Part shown: one piece after another, positions 1 through 8,637 of the stretch
How positions within the stretch are numbered: position 1 is the stretch's first letter
Layout of the letters: every line of letters begins with the position of its first letter
Assembly: GCA_049514215.1 (NCBI GenBank)
Contig: JBEKVI010000051.1
Span: 1-38,440, forward strand
Origin: BOG-994 sp049514215
GTDB taxonomy: Bacteria; Pseudomonadota; Gammaproteobacteria; Burkholderiales; Burkholderiaceae_D
Direction of reading: 5' to 3'
DNA: 38,440 nucleotides
Notes under the pieces: model-generated
What the model saw: the letters and a program-made list of their open reading frames with translations, nothing else
What the model was told of the DNA's origin: nothing
The model's database searches: none
Translations under genes and position numbers: made by a program

Positions 1-1257
1 ATGGTTGAGAGAGCCGTAGTAGCCGTGTGCGAACCACTCGTTGTTCAGAGCTTCCGGCAAGCGCAGCGATTCGCCGATCTCGGTGTACGTGTACCCCTGA
101 TTCATCAAGCGAACCGACTGATCGTGGACGAACTTGTAGAGGTCCCGCTGCTTGGCCAGAAAATCAACGACGCGATCGTGCCCGAACGTGGGCCAGTGGT
201 GTTGGGCGATCAGGTAGTCGCTTTCGGGTCCAAAGCGGGCCAGAGTCTCGTTGAGGTACTTAGCCCAAGCATTGCCATCCCGGACTTCGGCACCCCGCAA
301 GGTGTAGAGGTTGTGTAAATTGTGCGTGGCATTTTCGGCGACATCGATGAGCTTGAACTGAGGGAAGTACATATTCATCTCGGAGGGAGCCTCGGTACCC
401 GGTGTCAGCTGGAACTCGATCTTCACGCCGTCGAGCGTACGCGTGTCCGGGCTCTTCGAAATAAGTTCGGTCGGCGGGATGAGGGTGATCGTGCCACGCG
501 AAAGATTTTTCCCGAGCCCGGTGTCGACTTGTCCCTGAGGCGAGCGCGGCAGGAGGGGACCATACATGTAGAGCGCGCGCCGACTCATGGCGTTGCCGGC
601 GATGACGTTTTCCGAGATCGCGTGTTCCATGAACCCTTCGGGCGCAACGATCGTGACTTTGCCCGCGCGCACGTCGGCCTCATCGACGATACCCTTGACG
701 CCGCCGAAGTGATCGACGTGGCTGTGCGTATAGATCACCGCGACGACGGGGCGCACCGGGCGGTGGGCGAAGTAGAGCGCGAGGGCCGCATGGGCGGTCT
801 CTGCGCTGATGAGCGGGTCGATGACGACGAGACCCGTGTCCCCCTCGATGATGGTCATGTTCGATAGATCAAGACCTCTGACCTGATACACCCGGTCAGT
901 GACCCTGAAGAGACCGGAGAACATGTTGAGCTGTGCCTGACGCCAAAGACTCGGATTGACCGTGTCAGGCGCAGCTTCGGCCGCCAGAAAATCGTAGCCG
1001 CGCAGGGTCCAGACCGGTTTGCCGTCCTTCCCGAGGATCGTGGAATCGTCGGGAAGCTTGGCGATGAAGCCGCGTTGCGCATCGTCGAAATCGCGCCGAT
1101 CCGAAAAGGGGAGCTGGCCGAGGAGCGCGTGATTGGCGCTTTGGGTATCGGGCTGCGCGACTTTGACTTGGTCGTTTGGGGGATCCTGCGCAAAAGCGCC
1201 TGCAACGGCCATGCTCCAGCACGCAAGGGTACCGATCCACACGCGAATGTCCCGCAT
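1..1257 (-). CDS. SdsA1-like alkyl sulfatase (partial, C-terminus outside window)
   Basis: Reading the minus strand from an ATG at 1257 gives 419 codons with no stop before the window edge, so the C-terminal part is missing. The start is preceded by AGGAGG about 5 nt upstream (CCTCCT on the plus strand at 1263-1268). Residues 1-24 look like a Sec signal peptide ending in AFAQ, so the enzyme is probably periplasmic. Residues 177-186 read THSHVDHFGG, the HxHxDH zinc motif of the metallo-beta-lactamase fold in the form typical of alkylsulfatases. A later segment containing GYYGSLNH is also characteristic of the SdsA1/YjcS family. Such enzymes cleave primary alkyl sulfates such as dodecyl sulfate to alcohol and sulfate with a binuclear zinc centre. 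The dimerisation and SCP2-like C-terminal regions cannot be checked. The family call is firm; the substrate is inferred. Confidence 0.88.
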   Translation of the reverse strand, partial: MRDIRVWIGTLACWSMAVAGAFAQDPPNDQVKVAQPDTQSANHALLGQLPFSDRRDFDDAQRGFIAKLPDDSTILGKDGKPVWTLRGYDFLAAEAAPDTVNPSLWRQAQLNMFSGLFRVTDRVYQVRGLDLSNMTIIEGDTGLVVIDPLISAETAHAALALYFAHRPVRPVVAVIYTHSHVDHFGGVKGIVDEADVRAGKVTIVAPEGFMEHAISENVIAGNAMSRRALYMYGPLLPRSPQGQVDTGLGKNLSRGTITLIPPTELISKSPDTRTLDGVKIEFQLTPGTEAPSEMNMYFPQFKLIDVAENATHNLHNLYTLRGAEVRDGNAWAKYLNETLARFGPESDYLIAQHHWPTFGHDRVVDFLAKQRDLYKFVHDQSVRLMNQGYTYTEIGESLRLPEALNNEWFAHGYYGSLNH

Positions 1258-1365
1258 CCCATCCTCCTGGTTGTTCTCGTTTCGAGCCGGCTTACGAGAT
1301 CAGCCTAGTGTAAGAGAATTGGGACCCTCCTGGCCTGAGGCGAGGAAGTTTAGGCGCGCCCTGCC

Positions 1366-3456
1366 TTAGGCGGCCAGTTGGGACGTCGACGGATGGACCG
1401 CAAGAGCCGCGCGTTCCAGACGCGCGGAAAAATCCGCCCAGGGCATGGGCCTTCCGAACAGGTAGCCTTGTAAGATATCGCAGCCAAACTCGGTGACTGC
1501 GGTTTGCTGCTCCCTGGTCTCGACTCCTTCGGCCGTGACCTGGATCTTCAGCGAGTGAGCAAGAGCCACGATCGCCTCGCAGATTCGCATGGCTTCCTTG
1601 TCGCGCGGCAAGCCGTTCACGAAGGAACGATCGATCTTGAGCTCGCCCACGGGTAGCCGGTGCAGGTGGCTCAAACTCGAGTAGCCCGTCCCGAAGTCAT
1701 CCATGGCGATGACTACACCCAGCTGACGCAGGGCCTGCAGCGCCTTGGCGCAAGCATCCATGCCCGTGATCGCAAACGTTTCCGTCACTTCGGCGACCAA
1801 TTGGCCGGGCTGGATTCCGTGTTTGTCCAGGATCGCCTTCGCGCGGCCAGGGAAGTCCTCGTCCTGAAGCTGGACTGCCGATAGGTTCACTGCCATCGTG
1901 TACTTCAGTCCTCTCGAATGCCATTCTGCCAAGCGCATGCAGGCCTGATCCAGGATCCAATCACCCAGCGAGTGGATCAAGCCCAGGTCCTCGGCGGCCG
2001 GAATGAATTCGGCCGGAGACAGTACCCCACGGACCGGATGGTTCCAGCGCACGAGCGCCTCGGCACCCTGAATATGGCCGGTGAGGGCGTCGATGGTTGG
2101 CTGATAGTAGAGTTCGAACTCCTCGTTCTGGATCGCGCGAGTCAATTCGCCCACCAGCGCGGTTGCACGAATGCTGGCCTTTTGCGAGAAGAGCGCGGTG
2201 TTCTTGCCCGCTTTCTTGGCGGCGTACATCGCGCCATCGGCGTGGATTAAAAGCGAGCGGGAATCGGCGCCGTGGACTGGATAGACGGCGCCGCCCAGGC
2301 TCGCTGTGACCTCGCAGGTTCGCGAGTCGAACACGATTGGCTGGCGTACCGCCTCGAGAATAGATCCACAGATGCGATCCAGTGCGGGTCCGATCGAGGC
2401 CTCCATGACGATCACGAATTCGTCGCCGCTTAATCGAGATACAAAGCCTGCGCTATTGCGCACGGTCTGTTCGAGGCGCGCCGAAATCTCCTGCAGGACC
2501 CAGTCTCCCGCCGCCGGTCCCCATTGATCATTGACTCCCTTAAATCCGTCCAGATCCAAAAGGAGCACCGCAAGTCCGCGTCCGTGGCGCTGCGCTTTGG
2601 CGAGAGCTGCGGACAGGTAATCCTTAAGCTGGCTACGGTTGGGCAGTCCGGTCAGGTGGTCATGGTGCGCAAGCCGCGAGAATTGCTCATCTCTGCGAGC
2701 CAGCGTCGTGGAAAGCTTTCGATGTTCGCTCAAGTGGGCATCGAGGATGGTCGAGCCGATCGCGGCCATGAGCAACAGTCCCGTGGTCAGGATGACGCCG
2801 TAGACGAGACTGACTTTTTCGATTCCGTCGGCTGTAGTGCAGATCGAACCATCGGCGAAATGGGCCGCGGCCATCCCGGTGTAGTGCATTCCGCAGATCG
2901 CAGCGCCCATCAGCAAGGAGGCGCCGATTTGGGCTACGAGACGGTGTTCACGGTCGGAAGGACGACTTAGCACAAAGAAAAGCCAGGTCGCCACCGTGGA
3001 AGCGATGATGGCGATTGCGCCTGACAGTGCGACGAGGCCGAAATCGTAGGAAAGCTGTGGGGTTACCTGGATCGCCGACATCCCGGTGTAGTGCATGCCC
3101 AATATGGCCACACCGAAAATGGTCCCTCCGCCGATCAACCGCAAAGGCCCCAAGCGCTTTCCGCTGATCAGAGCGAGCGCGAGGGCCGACGCCGCAATGG
3201 CGATGAGGCCCGAAAAAGCCGTCGCAAGCGGCTCGTAAGAGAGCGGAATTGACATTTTCATGGCCAGCATTCCGACGAAATGCATGGACCAGATGCCCGC
3301 GCCCATCGCGACCGATCCGCCTAAGATCCAAAGATCGCGTGCCGCGGAACTCGTGCTGGCAGCGACTCGGGACGCGAGCCTGAGTGCCGTGAAGGAAGCC
3401 AGGATAGCGATGGCGAACGAAAGCGCGACGATCGTCGGGTCGTATGCAGTCGCCAT
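1366..3456 (-). CDS. MHYT-GGDEF-EAL cyclic-di-GMP signalling protein
   Basis: 696 residues. The N-terminal third is an integral membrane sensor with three repeats of the MHYT signature (one SMHFVGM and two GMHYTGM copies), a fold proposed to bind metal and sense O2, CO or NO. A GGDEF domain follows; its signature is SGDEF at residues 343-347 instead of GGDEF. The C-terminal EAL domain keeps the expected catalytic residues: EALVRW from residue 466, the NLS asparagine, EVTE, DDFGTGYSSL, the KIDRSFV lysine and AEGVET. The phosphodiesterase is therefore likely active, while cyclase activity is uncertain because a Ser in the first position is tolerated in some enzymes. It is transcribed alone, with a 300-base gap on its upstream side. 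The domain call is secure; the net effect on c-di-GMP is not predictable. Confidence 0.93.
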   Translation of the reverse strand: MATAYDPTIVALSFAIAILASFTALRLASRVAASTSSAARDLWILGGSVAMGAGIWSMHFVGMLAMKMSIPLSYEPLATAFSGLIAIAASALALALISGKRLGPLRLIGGGTIFGVAILGMHYTGMSAIQVTPQLSYDFGLVALSGAIAIIASTVATWLFFVLSRPSDREHRLVAQIGASLLMGAAICGMHYTGMAAAHFADGSICTTADGIEKVSLVYGVILTTGLLLMAAIGSTILDAHLSEHRKLSTTLARRDEQFSRLAHHDHLTGLPNRSQLKDYLSAALAKAQRHGRGLAVLLLDLDGFKGVNDQWGPAAGDWVLQEISARLEQTVRNSAGFVSRLSGDEFVIVMEASIGPALDRICGSILEAVRQPIVFDSRTCEVTASLGGAVYPVHGADSRSLLIHADGAMYAAKKAGKNTALFSQKASIRATALVGELTRAIQNEEFELYYQPTIDALTGHIQGAEALVRWNHPVRGVLSPAEFIPAAEDLGLIHSLGDWILDQACMRLAEWHSRGLKYTMAVNLSAVQLQDEDFPGRAKAILDKHGIQPGQLVAEVTETFAITGMDACAKALQALRQLGVVIAMDDFGTGYSSLSHLHRLPVGELKIDRSFVNGLPRDKEAMRICEAIVALAHSLKIQVTAEGVETREQQTAVTEFGCDILQGYLFGRPMPWADFSARLERAALAVHPSTSQLAA

Positions 3457-3757
3457 GCTCAGATTCGCCTTTACATTCAGTGGGTTCTAGAAACGGCATC
3501 CGCACGGGGCGGACGACGGGGACGTGTGTAGAGGGCCGGGTACGGAATCTCTCCGTCGGGTTATCGGCAATTCCTTCAGAGAATTGAGAACCTTTCGCAC
3601 CTTCTTGCGCGGCGCCCGGATCTTCCTCTAACGCGCGGCTAAAGCGGCTAAATGGGGGGGATCGGCCCGGTTGCTGATGGGGAGGTGCCGTTCCCCAGGG
3701 ACTCGCGGCCAACGCAAAACGGTGGCCCCACCGGGTCGCTTGGCTGAGGTGGTCGGC
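3457..3757. other. Intergenic region between kinase and MHYT-GGDEF-EAL genes
   Basis: About 300 bases between two minus-strand genes. It should hold the end of the kinase operon and the promoter of the MHYT-GGDEF-EAL gene. I see only a weak inverted repeat downstream of the kinase stop (CTGAG and CTCAG arms near 3743-3760) with no U-tract. The open frames here are shadows with no family features. No confident promoter or RNA gene. Confidence 0.4.
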
Positions 3758-6145
3758 TCAGTGCAGCCTGGCGTGCGCGAAGCTTGCCGCAAGCCGGCGA
3801 ATTTCCTGGCAGTCCAAATAGTTGGGCACCAGACGCCATGCGATAAAAGCCGCGGCCGGGACCAGTGACAAGTACCAGAAGCGCTGCCCAAGCACCCAAC
3901 CGAGCGCAAAAGTGGCCGCCAGAGAGCCCGTGAATACGCGCGTGTCAAGCCAGCCGCTGTTGGCTTGACGACGCTCGGCGAGCGATTCAAGCCGGCTTAG
4001 CAAGCGCGTTGCGGCAGGCTGCATCCGCTTGAGGGATTGGACGGTTTCCATTCCCGCGGGGTCGGTGGTCGGCGTGCCGAGCAAGCGTGCGAGTAATTCG
4101 AAGTAACGGCCAAGGTCCGCCTCCAGGCGGCCACAGAGTACGGGCCGAAGGTAGCGCTCGTGGGCCGCGGCCTGGATACGGGCCACGATCGCATGGACTT
4201 CGCGCGCGGCCTCGCTGCGTTCGCTGGCCTCCGATTCGTGCAAGCGTTGCTTGGCGGTCTGGCGATGCTGGGCTAGGCGCTGCAATTCCGGCAAGGTTGC
4301 CTCGATGGCCAATAGCGTGGCCGCATCCGCGCGGGTGATGTCAATGAGGCCCATGCTCTCGCCGGTTTCGAGCTGCAATTGGGCCACGGCCGCGGTGACA
4401 CGGCGCCGTAAGCCTTCGACCCACCCCGCATCATTGGCAATTGCGATTAAGCGCGGTACGAGCCACGAGGCGGCAGGCCGTTTTAATGCGTCAGAGCCAA
4501 AGACGACGTCATCGAAAAGGACGACGCGCGTTGGATCCGTGCTTGCGGCCCTTGCTCCAAGTTCACCGGCATGGTCCAGCCAGGCCTTCTCGAACGCCTG
4601 GCTGACCGACTGCCATTGTTCCTTGAAGCGCGCGGCCTCAGGATCGCCAGACTTGGCGCAGACCCCGAGAACGTCGTACTCGAAGACGGAAACGAGCCAC
4701 CGTAAGGCGGGGTCCTCGTTCCTTAAGGCCCGATTGGTATAGACGAGTAAGGTCTCCCGTGCCAATTTCTCGCCTCTCCAGAAGGACGGAAGACCGGGTG
4801 CGATATGGAGCAAGAAATGGAGCAGTTGTAGGTCAACGTGAAGCTGCGACTCGTGCTGCATTTCGAGCAACAGACGTACCGTATCCTGGTCCTTCTGGAC
4901 ATCGCGGAACCAGCGCAGGAGCTGGCCATTTCTGAGATCGGCGGTTCCTGCGTCCCAGTGCTTTGACAGTGCCTGCGCGAGTTCCCGGGGGCTGTTCGAG
5001 ATGGTGCCGGCTAGATGGTAGGGCTCGGTGAATCCCTCGGCCCGAGCCCCATCATTTGGTGCCTCGAGCCCCGCATCTCCGGCGAGCCATCGTTTGATCT
5101 CGGCACTCCCCCACCGCGCCTTGGGGTCGCGAACCAGTAGGCCCTTAAGGAGCTTTCGCAAGTTCGCGTCCTGAATCCCGTCGAGATCGATACCCTTTGT
5201 CGCGAGGTGAAACAAGATGACGGCCTCGGACAGACCCCCGAACGGATGGGCGCCAAGCGCGCCCTCGAGCAGAATCATCCCCATCGCCCAGTAGTCGGCC
5301 TTGGCGTCGATGACGCCCGACAGACTCTCAGGGGCTGCGTAATTAAGCGTGCGCGCATCGCTCGTGAAGCGCTGCGTCGCATCGAGCAGTGAGGCGATGC
5401 CGAAGTCGATGAGGACCAGTTGCAGTGGCTCGTCCCTGCGAAGAAGGATGTTCTCGGGCTTTAAGTCCCGATGAATAACGTGGACGGCATGCACTGCGTC
5501 CAAGGCGCCAGCGAGTTCTTGGACTATCCCGGTCAGTTCAGCGAGCGACAAAGGTCCCCGGGAGAAGAGATTTCTGAGGGAACCTAGAGCACAGTACTCG
5601 AGAACCTCGAAGGCCCTTCCGTCGGTCGTTCCCCGCTCAGAGGTGCGCAACAGATAGCGACTTTCGAGCTGCGCAAGGCGCTCCCCGACCAGGGCCCTCG
5701 GAGCGATCCCGGGTCGGTAAATCTTTGCGACCGCCAGGTGATCGCCCGACACCGACTCGATGAGCAAAAGGTCCGCTTCGCTCCCCCGGGTGGGAAGGGG
5801 ATGAACGACTCGAAAGCGGTCTCGCAGCGCCAAGGGCAGCTGCAAGAGGCCGGGGCTTCCTGCACCCGCCGGCAATTCGGGCTGGCCTGCCAGCGGGCGG
5901 TCGCAGTACTTGCAACGCAGCGCGCCCTTGGGATTGGGCTGTCTGCAATCGGTAAAGGGACACTGGACTTGCGGCTCGGCGCGCGGCCCAAGGGAGGCCA
6001 TCGCACCCGGGCGAGCGACGGGAGCGGGCGCATTGCGGCTGACCACATCGACCCCGGTCAGCATGGCACTACATGCGCATCGGACTACCTCGGGCGCGTT
6101 CTCACGGCCACAGGCGGGGCACCGACGAACGAATTCCCCATCCAC
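3758..6145 (-). CDS. Double zinc-ribbon Ser/Thr protein kinase with C-terminal membrane hairpin
   Basis: 795 residues with a GTG start placed directly after the radical-SAM TAG stop; GGAGG lies 6 nt upstream. Two zinc ribbons open the protein: C9-x2-C12 with C23-x-C25, and C62-x4-C67 with C78-x2-C81. An Hanks-type kinase domain follows at about 108-350: candidate VAIK lysine K141 (AVAKIY), HRDLKPEN with D227, K229 and N232, DFG at 247-249 and APE at 271-273. The catalytic residues are intact but the glycine-rich loop (TRGSEADL) is degenerate. A long helical, charged region of unknown function runs to about 730. Two hydrophobic segments at about 735-770 look like a membrane hairpin. The kinase is the last gene of a coupled four-gene operon and probably phosphorylates a partner encoded there. 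The substrate is unknown. Confidence 0.88.
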   Translation of the reverse strand: MDGEFVRRCPACGRENAPEVVRCACSAMLTGVDVVSRNAPAPVARPGAMASLGPRAEPQVQCPFTDCRQPNPKGALRCKYCDRPLAGQPELPAGAGSPGLLQLPLALRDRFRVVHPLPTRGSEADLLLIESVSGDHLAVAKIYRPGIAPRALVGERLAQLESRYLLRTSERGTTDGRAFEVLEYCALGSLRNLFSRGPLSLAELTGIVQELAGALDAVHAVHVIHRDLKPENILLRRDEPLQLVLIDFGIASLLDATQRFTSDARTLNYAAPESLSGVIDAKADYWAMGMILLEGALGAHPFGGLSEAVILFHLATKGIDLDGIQDANLRKLLKGLLVRDPKARWGSAEIKRWLAGDAGLEAPNDGARAEGFTEPYHLAGTISNSPRELAQALSKHWDAGTADLRNGQLLRWFRDVQKDQDTVRLLLEMQHESQLHVDLQLLHFLLHIAPGLPSFWRGEKLARETLLVYTNRALRNEDPALRWLVSVFEYDVLGVCAKSGDPEAARFKEQWQSVSQAFEKAWLDHAGELGARAASTDPTRVVLFDDVVFGSDALKRPAASWLVPRLIAIANDAGWVEGLRRRVTAAVAQLQLETGESMGLIDITRADAATLLAIEATLPELQRLAQHRQTAKQRLHESEASERSEAAREVHAIVARIQAAAHERYLRPVLCGRLEADLGRYFELLARLLGTPTTDPAGMETVQSLKRMQPAATRLLSRLESLAERRQANSGWLDTRVFTGSLAATFALGWVLGQRFWYLSLVPAAAFIAWRLVPNYLDCQEIRRLAASFAHARLH

Positions 6146-6802
6146 CTACGCCCTCCAGGAGACTTCGTCGAAGATCAAGCCTCGCTCTTGGCAAGACTGC
6201 TCCAGTGCGAGAAGCTCGCCGCGCAGCGGAACCCCGATGTACCAGACGTGGGCGCCTTCGACGCTCATTTGAAAGCGCTTTCCGAGCGCTGTGATCGTAG
6301 TCTCCACAAAAGGCCCAATCCGGGCATGGCCCAGGCCGGACAGAGGGATAAGACATTGGTTTGCCGAACCGCGCCACACGTGGATTGGAGCCCGGGCCTG
6401 AACGAAAGGCTCGGAGATCACGGCGTCGAGCTTGCAAAGAATGTCAGGGTAACGTTGGACCAGGGTGGCGTATGGATGACCGCTGTAGCAAAGGATATCA
6501 AAGGACAGGCCGCACTCGTTTCGCCAGCGCCGAAGGCCATCGACCAGTTCACAGAGCGCTTCGGGCTGATCAAAAGGCTCCCCGCCCGAGAGCGTCACGC
6601 CGTCGATGCCCTCGCGAGCGACGCCCTGGCACCACGCCAGAAGGTCGGCCGTTTCGATCGCGCGTTCGTCATCGGGCTCCCACGTATCGATCGACAAGCA
6701 GCCCTTGCAGCGGATGCTGCAGCCTTGAAACCAGATACCGATGCGCCGCCCCGGACCCAGAACCGTGACCGGATAATGGGCCTTGTTCAAAAGCATTTTC
6801 AT
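6146..6802 (-). CDS. Compact radical-SAM / NrdG-like 4Fe-4S protein
   Basis: 218 residues from an ATG whose last two bases begin the TGA stop of the upstream AAA+ gene (ATGA overlap), which decides the start over a frame opening 15 codons further upstream. Residues 28-35 hold C28-x3-C32-x2-C35, the radical-SAM cluster motif, in a GIWFQGC context typical of small activase-like proteins such as NrdG. SGGEP at 72-76 is the SAM-binding GGE motif. The chain is about the size of a minimal radical-SAM activase and has no SPASM or other auxiliary-cluster domain. In the NrdG family such proteins make a glycyl radical on a partner, but no glycyl-radical enzyme is encoded nearby. The substrate could be another operon product. 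The fold is secure; the reaction is unknown. Confidence 0.88.
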   Translation of the reverse strand: MKMLLNKAHYPVTVLGPGRRIGIWFQGCSIRCKGCLSIDTWEPDDERAIETADLLAWCQGVAREGIDGVTLSGGEPFDQPEALCELVDGLRRWRNECGLSFDILCYSGHPYATLVQRYPDILCKLDAVISEPFVQARAPIHVWRGSANQCLIPLSGLGHARIGPFVETTITALGKRFQMSVEGAHVWYIGVPLRGELLALEQSCQERGLIFDEVSWRA

Positions 6803-8637
6803 TGGGCTAGAAGGGTGAGCGCGATGATGCCCTGCCGATCGGCCCACCCGGTGACGGTCACCTGACTCTTGCCCTCGAGTTTCTGATCGAAAAGGGTGCG
6901 CGCGAGCGGGTTGATGAGTCCGGACTCGAGTCGGTTGCCGATTCCCCGTCCGCCATCGGAGAGGTCTGCGGTGCAGTAGTTCAGAAGCGTCTGTCGGATA
7001 GGGTCGTCGATCTCGAGACGCAGCTGGGATTCGTCGAACACACGTCGGGCTATGTTCTCGAGCATTCCGTCGAAAATCTGGCGCGCGATGTCCGGCGTAA
7101 TGAAATTAAAGACCACGATGTTGTCCCCGATCCGGTTCAACAGCTCTGGCCTTAACAGACGGTACTTGAAGTAATCCGCGATGGCCTGGCGGACCTTGCC
7201 CTCGACCGTCTCGTAGGAATCGCCCGGCCGGACGTTTTGGACTCGCCCCGCCTGGCCGTCTTCGACAAAGATGCCCAGGTTGGAGGTAAAGACGATCACC
7301 GCCTCGGAGAAATAAGCAGTGTCGCCGCGTCCGTCGGTGAGGCGTCCATCCTCTAGGATCTGCAGGAACTTGTCCAAAATGCGCGGGTGAGCCTTCTCGA
7401 TCTCGTCGAACAGTACGAGTGAGAAGGGCTTCTCGCGTACTGCGTTGGTCAACTCTCCGCCGGCATCAAATCCGATGTACCCGGGAGGCGCGCCGAGCAG
7501 GCGCGCACCGGTGTGCTCCTCGGCAAATTCACTCATGTCAAAGCGAAGGTAGGCCCGTTCGTCGCCGAAGACCAGTTGCGTCAAGGTCTTGGCCAGTTCG
7601 GTCTTGCCCACGCCAGAGGGCCCGGCGAAGAACAGAACGCCCCGCGGCCGGCCCCCGACGCTGCGCACGTGGGCACCCGTCATCCCCATCACAGAGCGCT
7701 TGATGATATCCAGGGATTTGACGACCGCCGGTACCTGACCCTTGACGCGTTTGGCAATAAATGGCTGACCATCCCGGACTTTTACACGCAGGTAATCCTT
7801 CTTCCAGGGGTTGTCCAAAGCCCCGGTCTTATAGGCCCGCACCGCGTCTTCGATCGCATCCAGACTAAACGAGTTCTGGGCGGCCAAAGCGGTGATGTCC
7901 GAAAGTGCGCTTAGCGTCATGCCTTCGGTGCCCTCGCTAAAGCTGCGCACGAACTCGGCGCGCTGGGCATCCGTCGCGGAGTCGAACTTCAGAAAAGTGG
8001 GTCCTAGGGCCCGAGCGGCACTGCTGCGGGTCTCATAGTCCGGACGCGAGACCGACAGCGTCGCGACTTTTTCGCTATCGAGCGTAAACCAGGAAGGCAG
8101 ATCCTGGATACGATTGAGCAACCAGAGTACGGGATTAAACAGCGGCGGCCCGGCAACTTCCTGGGGCACGATGGGCGAGGCGGTCAGTGAGAGCTTTTCG
8201 GCCGATACGAAAAACCGGTGTTCTGCCTCGCTCAAATGGTCGGATTGGCGTGCCAATCGCGATGCAAAGTCGATGACCAGCGCGCAGCGCACCGCGCGCT
8301 GTGAGGCGACGGCATGCATCAGATTGGATAGGGACTCAAGACTCATGACGCGCGGCCCCGCCGCAAGCTTGAGATCGAACAGACGGTCCGCCAGTTCGCA
8401 GTACTGTGGCTCGTTCGGATAGACCCGCAGGCCATCGGCCGGATCGAAAATCAGTAAGCAATGATAGTGATGCCGAACGAGGAGTTCCCAAAGGGCGCGC
8501 GTGATCGGCACCATGGCAGGTCCGCCCGGCATGGGGATCAGGAAGCTGTCGCGAATGTTCCCGAAGATCGCAAACTGCGATCGAATCGGAAGCAGCCGCT
8601 CCAGGTCGAGCAGCCACCGCGGCGTCGAAGGCGTCAT
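6799..8637 (-). CDS. Clp/Hsp100-type AAA+ ATPase with one intact ATPase module
   Basis: 612 residues. The C-terminal half matches the second ATPase module of ClpA/ClpB: Walker A GPSGVGKT at 339-346 (K345), pore loop GYIGF with Y387, Walker B LFDEIEKAH with D411 and E412, sensor-1 TSN with N453, arginine finger RPELLNR with R502, and a sensor-2-like GGRGIGNRLES segment followed by a small C-terminal domain. The first 300 residues lack a Walker A motif. They show an FAIFGNIRDSF segment, LLIFDP and LVIDF strands and a VATLSVSRPDYETR stretch, which look like a degenerate ATPase domain. An unfoldase or remodelling role is inferred from the pore tyrosine. Both gene junctions are 4-base ATGA overlaps. 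The usual Clp N-domain and the ClpB middle coiled coil are absent. Confidence 0.9.
   Translation of the reverse strand: MTPSTPRWLLDLERLLPIRSQFAIFGNIRDSFLIPMPGGPAMVPITRALWELLVRHHYHCLLIFDPADGLRVYPNEPQYCELADRLFDLKLAAGPRVMSLESLSNLMHAVASQRAVRCALVIDFASRLARQSDHLSEAEHRFFVSAEKLSLTASPIVPQEVAGPPLFNPVLWLLNRIQDLPSWFTLDSEKVATLSVSRPDYETRSSAARALGPTFLKFDSATDAQRAEFVRSFSEGTEGMTLSALSDITALAAQNSFSLDAIEDAVRAYKTGALDNPWKKDYLRVKVRDGQPFIAKRVKGQVPAVVKSLDIIKRSVMGMTGAHVRSVGGRPRGVLFFAGPSGVGKTELAKTLTQLVFGDERAYLRFDMSEFAEEHTGARLLGAPPGYIGFDAGGELTNAVREKPFSLVLFDEIEKAHPRILDKFLQILEDGRLTDGRGDTAYFSEAVIVFTSNLGIFVEDGQAGRVQNVRPGDSYETVEGKVRQAIADYFKYRLLRPELLNRIGDNIVVFNFITPDIARQIFDGMLENIARRVFDESQLRLEIDDPIRQTLLNYCTADLSDGGRGIGNRLESGLINPLARTLFDQKLEGKSQVTVTGWADRQGIIALTLLAQ

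Noticed and set aside
855..1262. Minus-strand 135-codon frame starting near the AGGAGG at 1263
   Set aside because: The alternative frame from ATG 1257 has a signal peptide and the zinc motif; this one is Ser/Arg-rich noise.
5738..6865. Long plus-strand open frame of 375 codons
   Set aside because: It runs antisense to the kinase and radical-SAM genes, which carry full catalytic motifs; its product has no recognisable domain.
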